A stretch of 64,000 bases of DNA from Neonectria sp. B-13. Its lineage: Eukaryota; Ascomycota; Sordariomycetes; Hypocreales; Nectriaceae. Below are positions 46,015 to 58,120 of the stretch, piece by piece (the stretch's first letter is position 1; every line of letters begins with the position of its first letter). Under the pieces are notes generated by a model, which worked only from the letters and a program-made list of their open reading frames with translations, was not told where the DNA came from and did no database searches. The position numbers and the translations under genes were made by a program. The stretch is from the NCBI GenBank assembly GCA_002682825.1, contig NOKP01000001.1, forward strand, positions 1,514,464 to 1,578,463. Reading direction: 5' to 3'.

Positions 46015-48855
46015 ATGACCATTGCCCTTGTGCCACATCCGGTCGCCATGCCAGGTTACAACAACTCATTAGACCTCGACGAGGTTCACTCGCTCTCCAG
46101 GTACTGTTTCCTTTACTCAATTCCCTGGGAGGCTTGCATTTGTTTTATTTCGTGTTGTTCGAAAACAATGTCGCGTTTCCTTTTCAGATGACTCTATCTT
46201 GCTCCAATGGATTCTGTACCACGGACTCTTCGCACCAGGACTCAAGGACCGTTTATTCCCAAGGACATATTGCTCTCGACCCTTCTCTGGATGACTACAG
46301 TGGATCTGTCCGAGCCCGGACAAAGAAAACAATTATCTTCATACCTGGCCTCGTGCCTGTGGTAAGTATTGCCCATTGCTGCAACTTCAGACAACAGCTC
46401 CGTTTCAGACCTGGACCGTACCATTATCTTCTGGTTTTCCTTTTTCAATGGTATCAAAGGACGTTGATTCCCGGATTACATGGACTCGAACCAAGGACTT
46501 GAGAGGACCACAAGGATTTTACACCAGGACCTACATACCGACTTGACTTCTGCTCCCTTCCTGTACTTTTTTAGTAGTGGGAACCAGGGTACCCCTCAGG
46601 CTTAACAGCCGTTGCAATTCAATATGATTGCGTGCAGCCGCACAGGACAAAAAAAAAACATGGACAAACGACCCTGATACCTTTGCCCGGAAACTGCTCC
46701 TTTGAGTCACAATGGAAACCGGAATATCCGAAGCCTGGAACCTTTGCCGCGTTTGATTTACTGATCACGACTTGCCGGGCTGCCTTTTCGCTGTAATCGC
46801 TCCATGGTTCCTGAACGGCGACTTGCGTGGTCAATCACCCACCACCAATCCATCAACACATTTGCTCGACTCACCCGGCCCTTTGCTCAATGGACGCATT
46901 ACCTGCCCGGATTTGTTGCTCAACAAATTGATTTAATCACTCACCACCAATCGCCTATGTCTTTCGACCTTTTCCATGGACCGTTCAAGGATTCAACTCG
47001 GACCGCAAGATTATCACTGGAGACATATTACTTGTCTTGTCTAGCTGGGTCTGTACACAACCGCTGTAGTCCCATGTTGCTCTGGCTAACCTGAAGTGCA
47101 GATTCAAAGTTGACTCACGCTAAGACTTACGTCTTTATTTTCAATGCTTTTCTTTACTTTGACTGGTTGTGAATGACACTAACCTTGCTCAGCGATTACA
47201 GCTTCACTCAGTCTTCTATGGCTTCGAACCCTTCTGGAATGTTTTCTTTTTCTCATACAGAACCATCGACGGACCTCTTGGTAGGTTCGTCGTGGGCCAC
47301 GACAGCAGAAGGACCACAGAACTTCCAAGAATTTTCAGACAATGGATCTGCCCACTCTGGAGAAGCCGAGGAGTACATTTTCACGTCTGGCCAGACTACC
47401 CCCAGAGGAACCAGGGTACTCCCCCAAGGCCGTCAGGACATTCAAAACACATGGAACCCAAGGCCTGCTCCTTCTGTACCCCAAGGTGGACAAGCCATGT
47501 CCAGGGTCAGCTCGAGCAGGTCCAGCGGCTCTTCACTATCACAAACATCGCGCATGTCCAACTTGGACGTCACAGGTAATGCATCCGCTTTCCGGAATGG
47601 ATCCCAAGCCGGTGCCATGGCAGGAATTGATACGTCCCTGTTCTTGGATTCTGAGCCCTACTGGTCTGCTGGATACTCCCTCGACATGGGACTAAGCACC
47701 GATGTTGCCTTTGCCCTACCAAATGCCAGCCCTCTTCACGTGGTCCCAGCGCAGATGCAGCTCGGCCCTGATGTCAGCCTGTCTGGCAACTCTCCCCCCA
47801 CGTGGGATTGCTTTTCGAGCTCCATTTCGCGGTCCTCTTCTCCCGCCACCATTGATGATGTTTGGCCCATTACCCAGAGCCCCAACTCTTCCCCCGAGAT
47901 TCAGTGCCAATCTCCTAGGTATGTATTGCCCAATTGCTCAGAACATTCTCGATCGGTTTCTTACCAACCCGACTCGCTCAGCAATGACCGGAAAGTCCCC
48001 ATTATCCCTGAGGATATCAGCGGAATCTCCCAACTGGACGACGGCATGACTCTTCCCCCTCCCTTCACTGGACCTCGCCGACAGGGATCGGAAGGTGAGT
48101 CCGCAAGGGATCATGACCTGTACAAGAAGGCCGCTCCTTTTGAGGACGGTCTCTACCACTGCCCGTGGGAGGGCACGCCGAGCTGCAACCACAAGGCCGA
48201 GAAGCTCAAGTGCAACTACGAGTAAGAAATCGCACCCTTTCACAACTGCTCGCGTGACGACTAACCCCGAAAAAGCAAATTTGTGGACTCTCACCTGAAG
48301 CCCTACCGCTGCAAGGCTGAGTCGTGCGAGGGTGCTCGATTCTCCTCGACCGCCTGCCTCCTCCGCCATGAGCGTGAGGCACACGGCCTCCACGGCCACG
48401 GCGAGAAGCCCTTCCTTTGTATCTACGACGGCTGTGAGCGTGCCGTTCCCGGAAATGGATTCCCCCGGCAATGGAACCTTCGTGACCACATGAAGCGGGT
48501 CCACAATGACCATGGAAGCTCCGGTGGTTCCCCTCCTACCGTTGCTGCCAACCCGCCCTCCAAGGGACGTAAGCGCAAGACGGATGTGCCCGAGACCCAG
48601 CCCACCAACAGCCGCAAGGCGGCCGTCAAGTCTATGCCCGTTGCGGAGCCCAAGGAGCCGACGACCCGACCCCTTCTCGAACAGTGGATGGACCACCGCA
48701 AGGCCGTGGAGAGCCTTTTCCAAGGACTGGTCAAGCCCGAGGATGCCCGAAACATCCAACATATCAGCGACATGCAGCAGCGACTGACTGCTATGGTCAA
48801 GGTCACGGCTGACCTCAACGCCGCCAAGGCAACCAACTTTGCAGGCACCGGTTGA
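46015..48855 (+). CDS. C2H2 zinc-finger transcription factor
   Basis: Nuclear regulator of unknown target. Exon 1, 46015-46100, encodes MTIALVPHPVAMPGYNNSLD and ends LDEVHSLS plus two bases. A 1,092-bp intron leads to exon 2, 47193-48221 (SDYSFTQSSMASNPSG...), then a 54-bp intron and exon 3, 48276-48855; 564 aa. The first 340 residues are Ser/Thr/Pro-rich. The finger region (about 355-460) contains YHCPWEGTPSCNH, HLKPYRCKAESCEG with HEREAH, and KPFLCIYDGCERA with HMKRVH. A basic KGRKRK motif and a C-terminal helix follow. A shorter form from ATG 47218 is possible if exon 1 is not used. Confidence 0.82.
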
Positions 48856-51054
48856 ACAAATTGTATGTCTTGATTACCCTTGCAAAATGGTACTTGAATG
48901 AGGAACTAACGAAGCACGCACTAGGCGAAGGACGATTATCTGCTACCGGGAATCAGAAACCTAAACCGTGCGAGTGCACATTGAGAGACAGTTACGTCTA
49001 CTACAGAACAATCCTGGAACTTCCCAGGACCTTGCGGGCTGGAAACACAAGACGCCCACGGGTCGCCGGCAGAGACTTACCGTCCTGCCGATCGGAGGAT
49101 CTCCTCAAGAGAGGATTTGAGAACCATCTCACAGGAGCCCAGGATCAAAAGCCATGAGACCCACGGACAACAGCACCGACACCGGATCGGCTTTAAGCCT
49201 ATAAGGGATCATGGCCCCCCGCCCTTGCGGGATGATAGAACGACCAAAGCGTCGGGAAACGAGCCAAGGGATACCATTTTTTTTGTTACAGTTTGCAAGA
49301 TTACAGAATTGAAGACGGAAGGAGGGTAGCAGATAGAGATTGGATGAACCGAAAATAAAAAATTTGATAGCATATTACTTGTTGATTGTACTGGATTGCC
49401 TTAGTAATGAGTTTACCTTGGAGTTGTAGACGCTTGAGCTCGCTAGGGCAAGATGGTTCGATGAGCGATGTGATTCCGGCTCTACGAGGCCTGTGCTTTA
49501 ATCCTTGTGTCAAGCGAGTCTATGAACGTACGAACCACATGGTCTGAGGATCTCCGGTGAGGTGTTGAAACTCGGCCTTACTCTGTGTCCGTGCGATGGG
49601 GCCAGGTGTGAACCCGTTACCTGTACGGATGTGTATATCGATAAGCTCCCGAAGTTGTCCTTGTAATTTGAGATGGCCGGATGCACGTCAAAGTCAGCCG
49701 GAGAGATGCACGACACGATGTTGTTGGTCTCTCCAAGCGGCGGTGAAAGGCGGCGCTCCAGCATCGGGAGAAGCAGGGAGAGGGGCGGTGCGGGATCGTG
49801 GAGAGGTAGATTGGTTGGGTTGGGGTGCTTGCGGGCGTGATTTGTGAGTGAGGTGTCTTGCATATGGTGGCTGTTACAGTACGAAGTATTCGTAGAGCAA
49901 GCATCTGGATACTGTACTAAGCACTTGGCCCGGAGGGTGTACATGGATAGTGGGAGCCATGTTTGCCTCACCGAAGCCATGGCCATGACCATGCGACTCC
50001 GTGCCATGCCATGCTAGATTACCGTGCTAGTAGCACCTGGCCCGTGTACTGACCCCCCCTAAATGCGATGAGGCCATTTCAAGCGGTGAGGCGATACCTA
50101 CCGTTGGGTTACCGAAGCCGACTCGGTCGATGTACTTCGTACGGGATATCGATCAAGGTGAGTGAGCTGCTGCTAGTCGGTGGCTGAGGCAGGCGGGGTC
50201 TTTGGGCTACCCGAGCACCGGGCTGAGCTGTCAATTTAGTCCAGGTAGCGTCCCGGCAAGGTAGATAGCTCAAGGTCGAGGTTGGAGCAGGTGGAAGTTG
50301 GACACTGTGAAAATACCGCTAGATCCGGGCAGCTGGAAACCGCTACAGAGAACTGGTCTGAGGGATGGATGGGCCTGTCCTGACGGGACGTCGTCCGTCT
50401 AGTTTGACCAGGGCCTCGGGTAACGTTCAAGCTGTCCCGACGAACAACGGCGGGATAGCCTCATCAGCTCCGGGCTCTGCCGCTGACGGGTGTAGGTAGG
50501 CATGATGGATGAGATTGCTGGGGTTTCTGTATTTTATAACTCGTCGAGGGCAATCAGGTATTGTACTGGGCTTCATACGGTAGCAAACATTGAATCATGT
50601 ATTGCTCGTGTGTCCCTTTGCCTTTGTCGCCAAGTTGCTCTTGTTGATGGGATGACGATGTTGACGGATTCCCTTGCCCCGCCATCGTAATTAAGCTGCC
50701 CCTCCCTCCCAGTGTCCATGACCTGACTCCAGCGGGCTGGCCTGAGCCGCGCTCCACTGTCCGCTGTCCGCTGTTCACGGTCCACTGCATTCCTGTCCAC
50801 TATAGGTACAACGCCCCTATGGAACTACTAACAACTGGGACTAACACGTCCCCGGTACTGAGCGCTATGACATCCATCCCGTCCACACCACCCACCACCA
50901 CCACGTTATTTACCTACTACCTACGTATCCCATCTACTCCTGTCCACTCCTCTTCCCTCAACATTCTTAACAATCTTCCCATTTGCATCTTCTCAGCTTC
51001 ACCCAGCATCTCTTCCTCCCCTACCACCAGAAACCAACATACCAATTGCCCAAC
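48856..51054. other. 2.2-kb gene-free region before tpi
   Basis: 3' flank of the C2H2 gene and upstream region of tpi. It contains a small TACGAA-GTA-TTCGTA palindrome near 49880 and CCACTGTCCGCTG repeats near 50750. The last 100 bp are CT-rich, consistent with a highly expressed glycolytic gene. No gene supported. Confidence 0.5.
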
Positions 51055-52182
51055 ATGGCTCGCAAGTTCTTCGTCGGCGGCAACTTCAAGATGTAAGTCC
51101 CGTCTGTCTGTCTGCTCTCCCACCCCACCATAGCAAGCTTTCCCCTCCCCCTCAGTTCTCCAAGCAAAAAGCCGCACATCTGCCTCGCCCAGCACCCGCT
51201 CACTGTTGTTTTCTCTTAGGAACGGCTCTGTGGAGTCCATCAAGGAGATTGTTGCCAACCTCAACCACGCCACCCTCGACGAGAACACCGGTATGTCTTC
51301 CTTCCCCTTCTCCTCCCCCTCCCCCTCCTCAGAACCCCGCCATCTCGCTTCATCGAGACCGGGACGACGATCCCCTCACGCAACCATCCTGCTTCAACCT
51401 CAACACATACGTCATGCTTGCTTTCCAACCCAGCTAACATCCATCTCCAGAGGTCGTCATCTCTCCCCCCGCCCTCTACCTCTCCCTCGTCCGCGAGCTT
51501 GTTCGCTCCGACATCGAGGTCGCTGCCCAAAACGTCTTTGACAAGCCCAACGGTGCCTTCACTGGCGAGATCTCCGTCACCCAGCTCAAGGATAGCAACA
51601 TCAAGTGGGTCATTCTCGGCCACTCTGAGCGCCGCACCATCCTCGGCGAGTCTGACGACGTCGTCTCCTCCAAGACCAAGTACGCCACCGAGAACGGCCT
51701 TCACGTCATTTGGTGCTGCGGCGAGTCCCTCGAGGACCGCGAGGCTGGCAAGACCATCGAGGTCGTCTCCGCCCAGATCGAGTCCCTCAAGTCCCAAATC
51801 TCCGACTGGAGCAAGATTGTCATCGCCTACGAGCCCATCTGGGCCATTGGCACTGGCAAGGTTGCCACCACCGAGCAGGCCCAGGAGGTCCACAAGGCCA
51901 TCCGTGACCTCCTCCGCGGTATCAGCTCCCAGGTCTCTGACGAGACCCGCATCCTCTACGGCGGCAGCGTCAGCGAGAAGAACTGCAAAGAGCTCAGCAC
52001 TCAGCCCGACATTGACGGTTTCCTCGTTGGCGGTGCCTCCCTCAAGCCTGCCTGTACGTGCTTCCCCTTCTCCCATTTCCTTTGCGCCCTTTGATGGTCT
52101 CCCCATTCACTCTTTGCATTTTCTTTTTGCAATTAATACTAATCATTGTTTAGTCGTCGACATCATCAACGCCAGGAAGTAG
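51055..52182 (+). CDS. tpi1: Triosephosphate isomerase
   Basis: Interconverts dihydroxyacetone phosphate and glyceraldehyde 3-phosphate in cytosolic glycolysis. Exons 51055-51092, 51220-51290, 51451-52053 and 52154-52182 give 246 aa, the normal size. Catalytic residues are all present: Lys12 in GGNFKMNG, His94 in ILGHSERR and Glu164 in AYEPIWAIGTGK. The flexible lid and phosphate-binding GGSVSEKN and GFLVGGASL are also seen. The first intron follows Lys12. The last exon has only 29 nt (FVDIINARK). Codon use is strongly C-ending, as expected for a highly expressed gene. Confidence 0.98.
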
Positions 52183-52498
52183 AACGGTAACTAGATCTCA
52201 AAAAGGGAAGAGACAACTAGCTAGGATAACCTGTCTTTTAGTTGCGGACTTAACTCCCCCAAAAAGTAGACAGACGATGAATGAAAAAGAACAAGTATTA
52301 TACCCACAGTCAATTTCAACCCTGAGCCGGTGAATGTAGCAATCAGATTGTACCAGATCTATCTCGCTGGTGGTATAGTAGTGTAGTTTTGAGATTCATG
52401 ACTATAAATCGTACAGTCTCCTCGCAACCCAATGCTGTATGACGCCCTCCCAAGTTGATACATATATACGTACACGGATCCCAAGCCGCCCGGTCGCT
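52183..52498. other. Convergent 3' flanks of tpi and mL43
   Basis: 316 bp between two facing stop codons. It is AT-richer than the genes and carries no further feature. Confidence 0.5.
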
Positions 52499-53018
52499 CT
52501 ATACGACCATTCCCTTGCCGTGGTACGGTGACCATATGCCTCGCACACTGGGTCGGCTGCTCGTCACCGCACGGTTGTGATTCTTCAACTTCTCTCCATT
52601 GGCATCGCGAAGCAGTTCTGCCTTCTTCAGAATCTCGTAGGGCGACAGGTTCCGCACACAGATAGGCTTCGTTCGGCCGTTGATGTAGTGTCCGATAATG
52701 ACGGGGTGCTTGCCGGGTCGGGGCGAGATGGCGAACTCGACCTGGGGGTTGGCGGTCGCGAATTTGGGGAGGAGAGACTTGATGAAGCCGCTGCACCACG
52801 GTTAGCACACGCTTCAGAGGATCCTTCGGCCAGCGGCGACCTACTTCATGCCCTTGGAACTTCCAGCCCAGTCGCAGTAGTGGAAATCCAACTTCTTGCA
52901 CTGCAGGATGAATGAACCGACGCCATTCTGAAACACGTCAGTCTCGCGGAGTTGGAGCATGGTCCAGGTATAGACTCACCTTGCCGGTTGCTACGGCCCT
53001 TATCGCCTTGATCGTCAT
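52499..53018 (-). CDS. mrpl51: Mitochondrial large-subunit ribosomal protein mL43 (Mrpl51)
   Basis: Component of the mitochondrial 54S ribosomal subunit. Exons 52980-53018, 52845-52927 and 52499-52790 give 137 aa, close to yeast Mrpl51. The start MTIKAIRAVATGK is basic. Next is the thioredoxin-like L51/S25/CI-B8 fold: LQCKKLDFHYCDWAGSSKGM, then FIKSLLPKFATANPQVEFAI and PGKHPVIIGHYINGRTK. A conserved C-terminal tail ends SVRGIWSPYHGKGMVV. Introns have GTGAGT and GTAGGT donors. The gene is divergent from the U1-70K gene over 323 bp. Confidence 0.92.
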
Positions 53019-53341
53019 TTTTGTCTGGCCGTGTCAATCGATATCCTCATGATCCGACGTCAAGTAGGTGAAGTTTTGGAGTGGCACCGCCGAAGCCATG
53101 CTTAAAATCAGCTCCCGTGCAGTTGTGTCCAAAGTGGGCCTAGCGCATCGGCGGAACACCGGCAAAAGCCACGCCCATCGTCTGGATAATTTCACAACCG
53201 CGCGACAGCCTGGAGCTCGCCCTCGCCATACGTCTCGTCCGTCATCAATAATTCCGGCAGCTTCTGCGCCCATCTTCATTCCACTCCTTTCCTTCCGACC
53301 CTTTTTACTTTCGCTGCCGCGCACGCGTCCGACCTCGCGAG
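53019..53341. promoter_or_regulatory. Bidirectional promoter, mL43 / U1-70K
   Basis: 323 bp between divergent ATGs, without a TATA box. It becomes CT-rich on approach to the U1-70K start. Confidence 0.5.
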
Positions 53342-54932
53342 ATGACAGACAAGCTTCCGCCGAACCTGCTCGCGCTCTTCGCAGCGCGACCACCCCTGCG
53401 CTGGGTCGATCCCCCAGACCATGCGCCTCAGAATCGCAAAACCGCGCCCGTCTCCGGAGTCGCGGCCTTCCTGCCCGAGCTGCAGAAGTACAAGGAGACC
53501 GATGACTACAAGCCGACTGAGAGCTGGCTGCAGGCTCGCGACCGCAAGATCCGCGAGAAAAAAGAGGCTGTGGAGAAGCTCCTTACTGAAGGGCCAACTA
53601 CTTGTGAGGAAAAGCTCAGCCTTGCGGCTGCGGCGCAGTCGCTAACCACGCGTGTAGACAAGCCCAACGAGGATCCCAACGTCCGCGGCGATGCCTTCAA
53701 GACGCTCATCGTAGCACGTCTCAGTTATGATGCCGACGAGCGAGACTTGGAAAAGGAGTTTGGTCGATTCGGCCCCATCGAGCGCGTATGCAGAAGTGCC
53801 TCCCGCGATTATTTGACCATTGGCTAACTCAACACACAGATTCGTATCATCACCGATACCCATGCCAATGAGAGACCCAACAAGAAGAAGAAGCCCCACC
53901 GGGGATATGCCTTTGTCGTGTTTGAGCGCGAGAAGGATATGAGAGGTAAAAACATCCCCCCCCCCTTTCGCCGGCCGTACTTTTCCCCCTGGATGTGTCT
54001 TTGGAGAAGTGGCCCTCAGGCTTGCCCTTCTCCAGAAGTATACTGCGAGACATTAAAAGGGCCCTCAAGCTTGCCCGTCTCAGCTCCTTGTTTTTCTTTT
54101 GTCAACCCGCTCAACGTGAAAGGTGTTTTATGGTAAGACTTACTGACAACTGCGCCATCTGGCGCACTTATGAGTAGCCGCTCTGGATTCTTGCGATGGA
54201 ATTCGCATCAAGGATCGACGGATCAAGGTAGACGTTGAACGGGGTAGAACCGTCAAGGGTTGGAAACCTCGACGATTGGGTGGCGGCCTCGGTGGCCGAG
54301 GGTATACCCGGTCAATGCCTTCGCGCCCCATGGGCCCTGGAGGCCCCGGCGGCTTCCGTGGTGGTGGTGGTGGGTTTAGAGGCGGCTTCGACGGCGGACG
54401 TGGCCGAGGCGGATTCCGAGGAGGCTTTGGTGGCCGTGGTGGTGGCTTCCGAGGCGGCTTCGACGGACCTCGAGGTGGTGATCGAAACCCCGGCTATGGA
54501 GCCCCTACCGGAGCCCCATCTGGCCCTGGCGGATTCGAACGAAGAAACGGCTACGGCGGAGATCGCGGAGATCGCGGCGGAGACCGTGGTGGTGATCGCG
54601 GAGACAGAGGAGACCGCGGAGGCGACCGCGGAGGCGACCGTGGCGACCGTGGCGACCGTGGTGACCGCGGCGACCGAGGCCCTGGTGGGTATGATTCTCG
54701 AGGCGGCCGCTCATATGACGACAGACACGGCGGCGGCCACCGTGATGGCGGCCGATTCGGAGATCGCGAAAACCGTCGCACAGGCAGCAATATGGAACCC
54801 ATCAGCAGCCGAAGAGAAGGTGGGCATCGCGACCGCGACTACGACAGACCACCCCGAGACGACGATGCTGGCCGAAAACGCGGCTACGACGGCGGCGGCT
54901 ACGAGGATCCCCGGAAGTTACGCCGATACTGA
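53342..54932 (+). CDS. snp1: U1 snRNP 70 kDa protein
   Basis: Binds stem-loop I of U1 snRNA and helps 5' splice-site recognition. Exons 53342-53785, 53840-53945 and 54178-54932 give 434 aa. The N-terminal U1-70K domain begins [20 protein letters not shown]. The RRM (about 118-200) has RNP2-like [13 protein letters not shown] and RNP1 RGYAFVVFE, followed by [20 protein letters not shown]. The C-terminal 210 residues are Gly/Arg-rich: FRGG repeats, then GDRG/GGDRG units on a 9-bp DNA repeat, then [10 protein letters not shown]. The second intron is long for this genome (232 nt) and contains its own splice-like sites. Confidence 0.94.
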
Positions 54933-55665
54933 GTTACGCCCACTAGGCTTCTGGTGGGTTGTCGACTCTGTCACTTGTCACTGATTCATTTCACCTATTA
55001 CCGACTCTATGCGCTTGACTATTTCAACCACTCCCACCAAAACGCCTTTGGCATCTTCCAGCCACCCACCACACCACGACCTAATTATACTGGCCTAGTT
55101 TGTTGTCCCCTGATCGATGGGCGAGTGCGAAACCTACCCTTAGCTTTCGTGATAACCGATTGCAGCAAGAGCCAAGTGTTTCTGGGACGGATCAAGGCGG
55201 AAGGTAAAAACATTTATCTATGTATTCTAATTGGACTCGGGAGGGCGGGAACGAAGGGAGGGTAGAAATCGAATTGAACGTAGCATGCACACAATAGCTG
55301 CGATACTCGAGGTAAGGTCAGAGGTAAGGACTTCGTGACCTGCTGACCGCGAAGTCACCCCCCGACTCGGCCCTGGATTTCCCTAGGATTGGCGAATCTA
55401 TGTATTACTTAGGAGTTTTCTGTGTCACGAGAGCGACTTTAGGCTCAGCCAGAGAAAATATGAGTCTGAAAGTTCATGTTTTTGTTGATTGTATCTTTTG
55501 TTTTTATATGTCATCCGGGGGCGTGTCTAGTCAACATGATGCCCTCCGTATCCCATGGCCCTCAACGCCGAGATCCCATAAAATTCCATGCTGGTATCAG
55601 TCATATGAACAGATTGTGTCAAACCAAAATCTCTAGCACCATTTTTGCCGGTCCTTAGGGGTTCA
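54933..55665. other. Convergent 3' flanks of U1-70K and mrt4
   Basis: 733 bp with no supported gene; only short frames and AT-rich patches. Confidence 0.5.
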
Positions 55666-56561
55666 TCAATTCTCGTCAACGCCGGCCATGGCGTCAGTGT
55701 TGACCTCAATCACCTCCGAGGTAGCTGAGCTCCAGTATCTGAGAGTCGTTAGTTTGCGTATTTAAAACAAAACAAAAGGGCAAAGAAAGTAGGGAACTTA
55801 CGCCTCCAACTTGACCTTGAACTCGCTCATGCACATGCCAAACAGCTTGAGCAACCTCGTCTGTCGCGAGTCCAGGATATCGCCTTCCTTGCAGACGACG
55901 TACTCCTCGCCCTGACCGGCCTCGTCACCGAGAACGACGCGGCCCTTGACCATACGGACGGGAACGCCGAGGCGGCGCAGCTCGGGCTCGATGGAGTGCT
56001 CGAGGGGCACGTCGTTCTCGATGGCGACTTCGCCGGCGGTGGCGTAGACGACTCCGGTGGGGATGGAGAATTTGCGGGAGGCTGGAACGCCGGCGCGAGC
56101 GAAGTCGACCGGGGAAAGGCTTTCAAAGTAGGTGAGGATGAAGTCGACGGGGCGGTTGGTCAGGATCAGGCCGACGTCGCCGGTGATGTGGCGGGTGAGG
56201 GTCTCGATGCCCGGGGCGATGGCCTCGGCGGGGGTCTGGCCGAGGGCCTTGGCCATGAGCTTGGTCTTACCGAAGAAGAGTCTACAGCATTGGCGGTTAG
56301 TTTCTTACGAGAGAGTCTCTTTGTAGGCCAGCCAGACAAGGCCGGAGTGGGGGAGGAATAGAGAGCATACCGGCAGTCGGAAAGCTCACGCCTCACGTCT
56401 TTGAGGTGGCTGTTGCGCATGTTGTCGACGCTGAAGACGAAGCAGTGCTGATACTCGGGAACGGCTTCGCGGATGTTTTGAAAGAGCTTGTCCTTGTCCT
56501 CGCGGGTCTTCTTGGAGACCTGCGTCATGTGGACGACCTTGTTGCGTCTTGACTTAGGCAT
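55666..56561 (-). CDS. mrt4: Mrt4, ribosome assembly factor (P0-like)
   Basis: Nucleolar and nuclear paralogue of stalk protein P0 that occupies its rRNA site on pre-60S particles. Exons 56371-56561, 55802-56281 and 55666-55738 give 247 aa, as expected. It starts [18 protein letters not shown] and contains [20 protein letters not shown] and [14 protein letters not shown] (the rRNA-binding part), then VGLILTNRP and the insertion domain [22 protein letters not shown]-terminal [15 protein letters not shown] follows. It lacks the acidic P-protein tail, which separates it from P0. Confidence 0.94.
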
Positions 56562-58120
56562 CTTGGCGGATTTGCGACGACGACGACGGGTGTGCGATTC
56601 GGAATTGCGACACTGCAGGAAAGTGCCGTGTAAAAACTTCTCTTGCCCGGGACAAGGAAGGAATTCGATAGACGGCGCGAAGGGGCAAGGAATTGAACGG
56701 CGTTGGAGGAGGGGAAGTAGGTAGGATGGAAAAAGACGAGGTTGCGGTCGCCGCTACACTGCACGAACTTGACTGATAAGATTGTGGAAAAATTTCGAGG
56801 CCGGGACCAAAAAAATTCGGGTGGGCGGTGGGACCCCGCAGTCTGCGCTCGGTGGGTGGTGCGCTCACCGAAAAGTGGAAGTTCACCGAGAGCAGAGGAC
56901 CCAGATAGGTAATTACCTACTCTAGTCGGAGAGAGCAAAGTGAAGACGGGCAACGAGGCAAGCCTGATTATTTCCATCATCCTACCATGTACATTTGGCG
57001 TACAAATCAGAATATTAATCTCGTGGGGTGAGAAACCCCTATCGCACCTAGTTTTACGAAGATTTATCAATTAATGCCTGAAGATGTGGAATCAATCAAC
57101 GACGACCCTGAAATTTACATCAGAACCCGAGAATTTGTGTAAGATGCAATACTAGTATGCTAGGACATATTCTTAATGGACGTTCACTAGGTAGTACTGG
57201 TGGCTAAAAAGTTTATCGGCTGCTAGGTATATAGGTTAAAATAACTTTACCATTTTTCAGTGAAGTAGCGCAATATCCATGCTTTTCAAATGGTCCTAGG
57301 ACCGTTCGAATGAATATTTACGATCCTTCGGGATCCTTCGCTTTTTGCTCCCGAGTTCGAACAGAACTAACTATTTATTTTTTGGTCAGCCAAGCTCTCC
57401 AAATGCATTGTCCAATAAAGATGGACTCAATCTAGGGGGCCAATCATGCTCCAACTTAATTCAAAGGCGTCTGAAATCGGGGACTTGCTCTCATACTGCC
57501 CAATTGCGCCCATGACGATGGAACAGCATTCCCAGGTCGCACCGTGAACCAATGACTCAGAGAGCAAAGCGCTCATGCCCCAGGATGATCTCGCCCTTTG
57601 TGAAAGTGAAGATAAGTCCCACCCAGCTGGATTCCGTAGTTCGGCATTTCATCTAGGCTCCGAATCTCGGCCACATCGAAGTGACGATGCTCCATACAGC
57701 ACAATCTACTGGATTCGGGCACTTTGGCGCTAACCGGAGGTGTGGCAGGCTTTCCCGCGGGAAAGTCCCAAGTGGCTGATCGGCATCGGACGTCCATCAA
57801 CACATTACACCTCCACGCACAAGCACCGGGTATCTTCCCCACGGGGCATCAATCGAGATGTCCAGTTCCCGCGCCATGGACGGAGATTGGCGATCTCGTT
57901 GGACTAAAGGACATTCGTGGGAGTTCGGCAGTTCATACGCGTGGGCTGCTCGGTTCTCGGGGTTCGGGCTCTGTGGAAGCTCTCCTCGAATTGAGCCAAG
58001 TACTTTCCTCATAGTCCATATAAATATGCCTTCATCACCGGGTCGATAAACACCATGATAAGTTCCTTCATCGCTCATATTAGCAACTTTACAAACATCC
58101 TCAAAACTTCGTAATCCAAC
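56562..58120. other. Upstream spacer with AT-rich island
   Basis: 1.56 kb between divergent mrt4 and threonine aldolase genes. About 57000-57480 is visibly AT-rich (roughly 40% G+C by eye per line), with a GGTCCTAGGACC palindrome at 57291-57302 and repeated GATCCTTCG units next to it. A TATA box for the aldolase gene lies at 58019-58026. No gene or transposon end supported. Confidence 0.5.
58019..58026 (+). promoter_or_regulatory. TATA box of the threonine aldolase gene
   Basis: TATAAATA about 100 bp before ATG 58121, in the expected place and direction. Confidence 0.5.

Noticed and set aside
47920..47942. GTATGT...CTCAG inside the C2H2 coding exon
   Set aside because: Only 23 nt, too short for a spliceosomal intron; the frame is open through it.
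54235..54984. 249-codon frame rich in Ala/Thr/Glu
   Set aside because: Out-of-frame reading of the Gly-Asp-Arg repeats of U1-70K; no splice logic leads into it.
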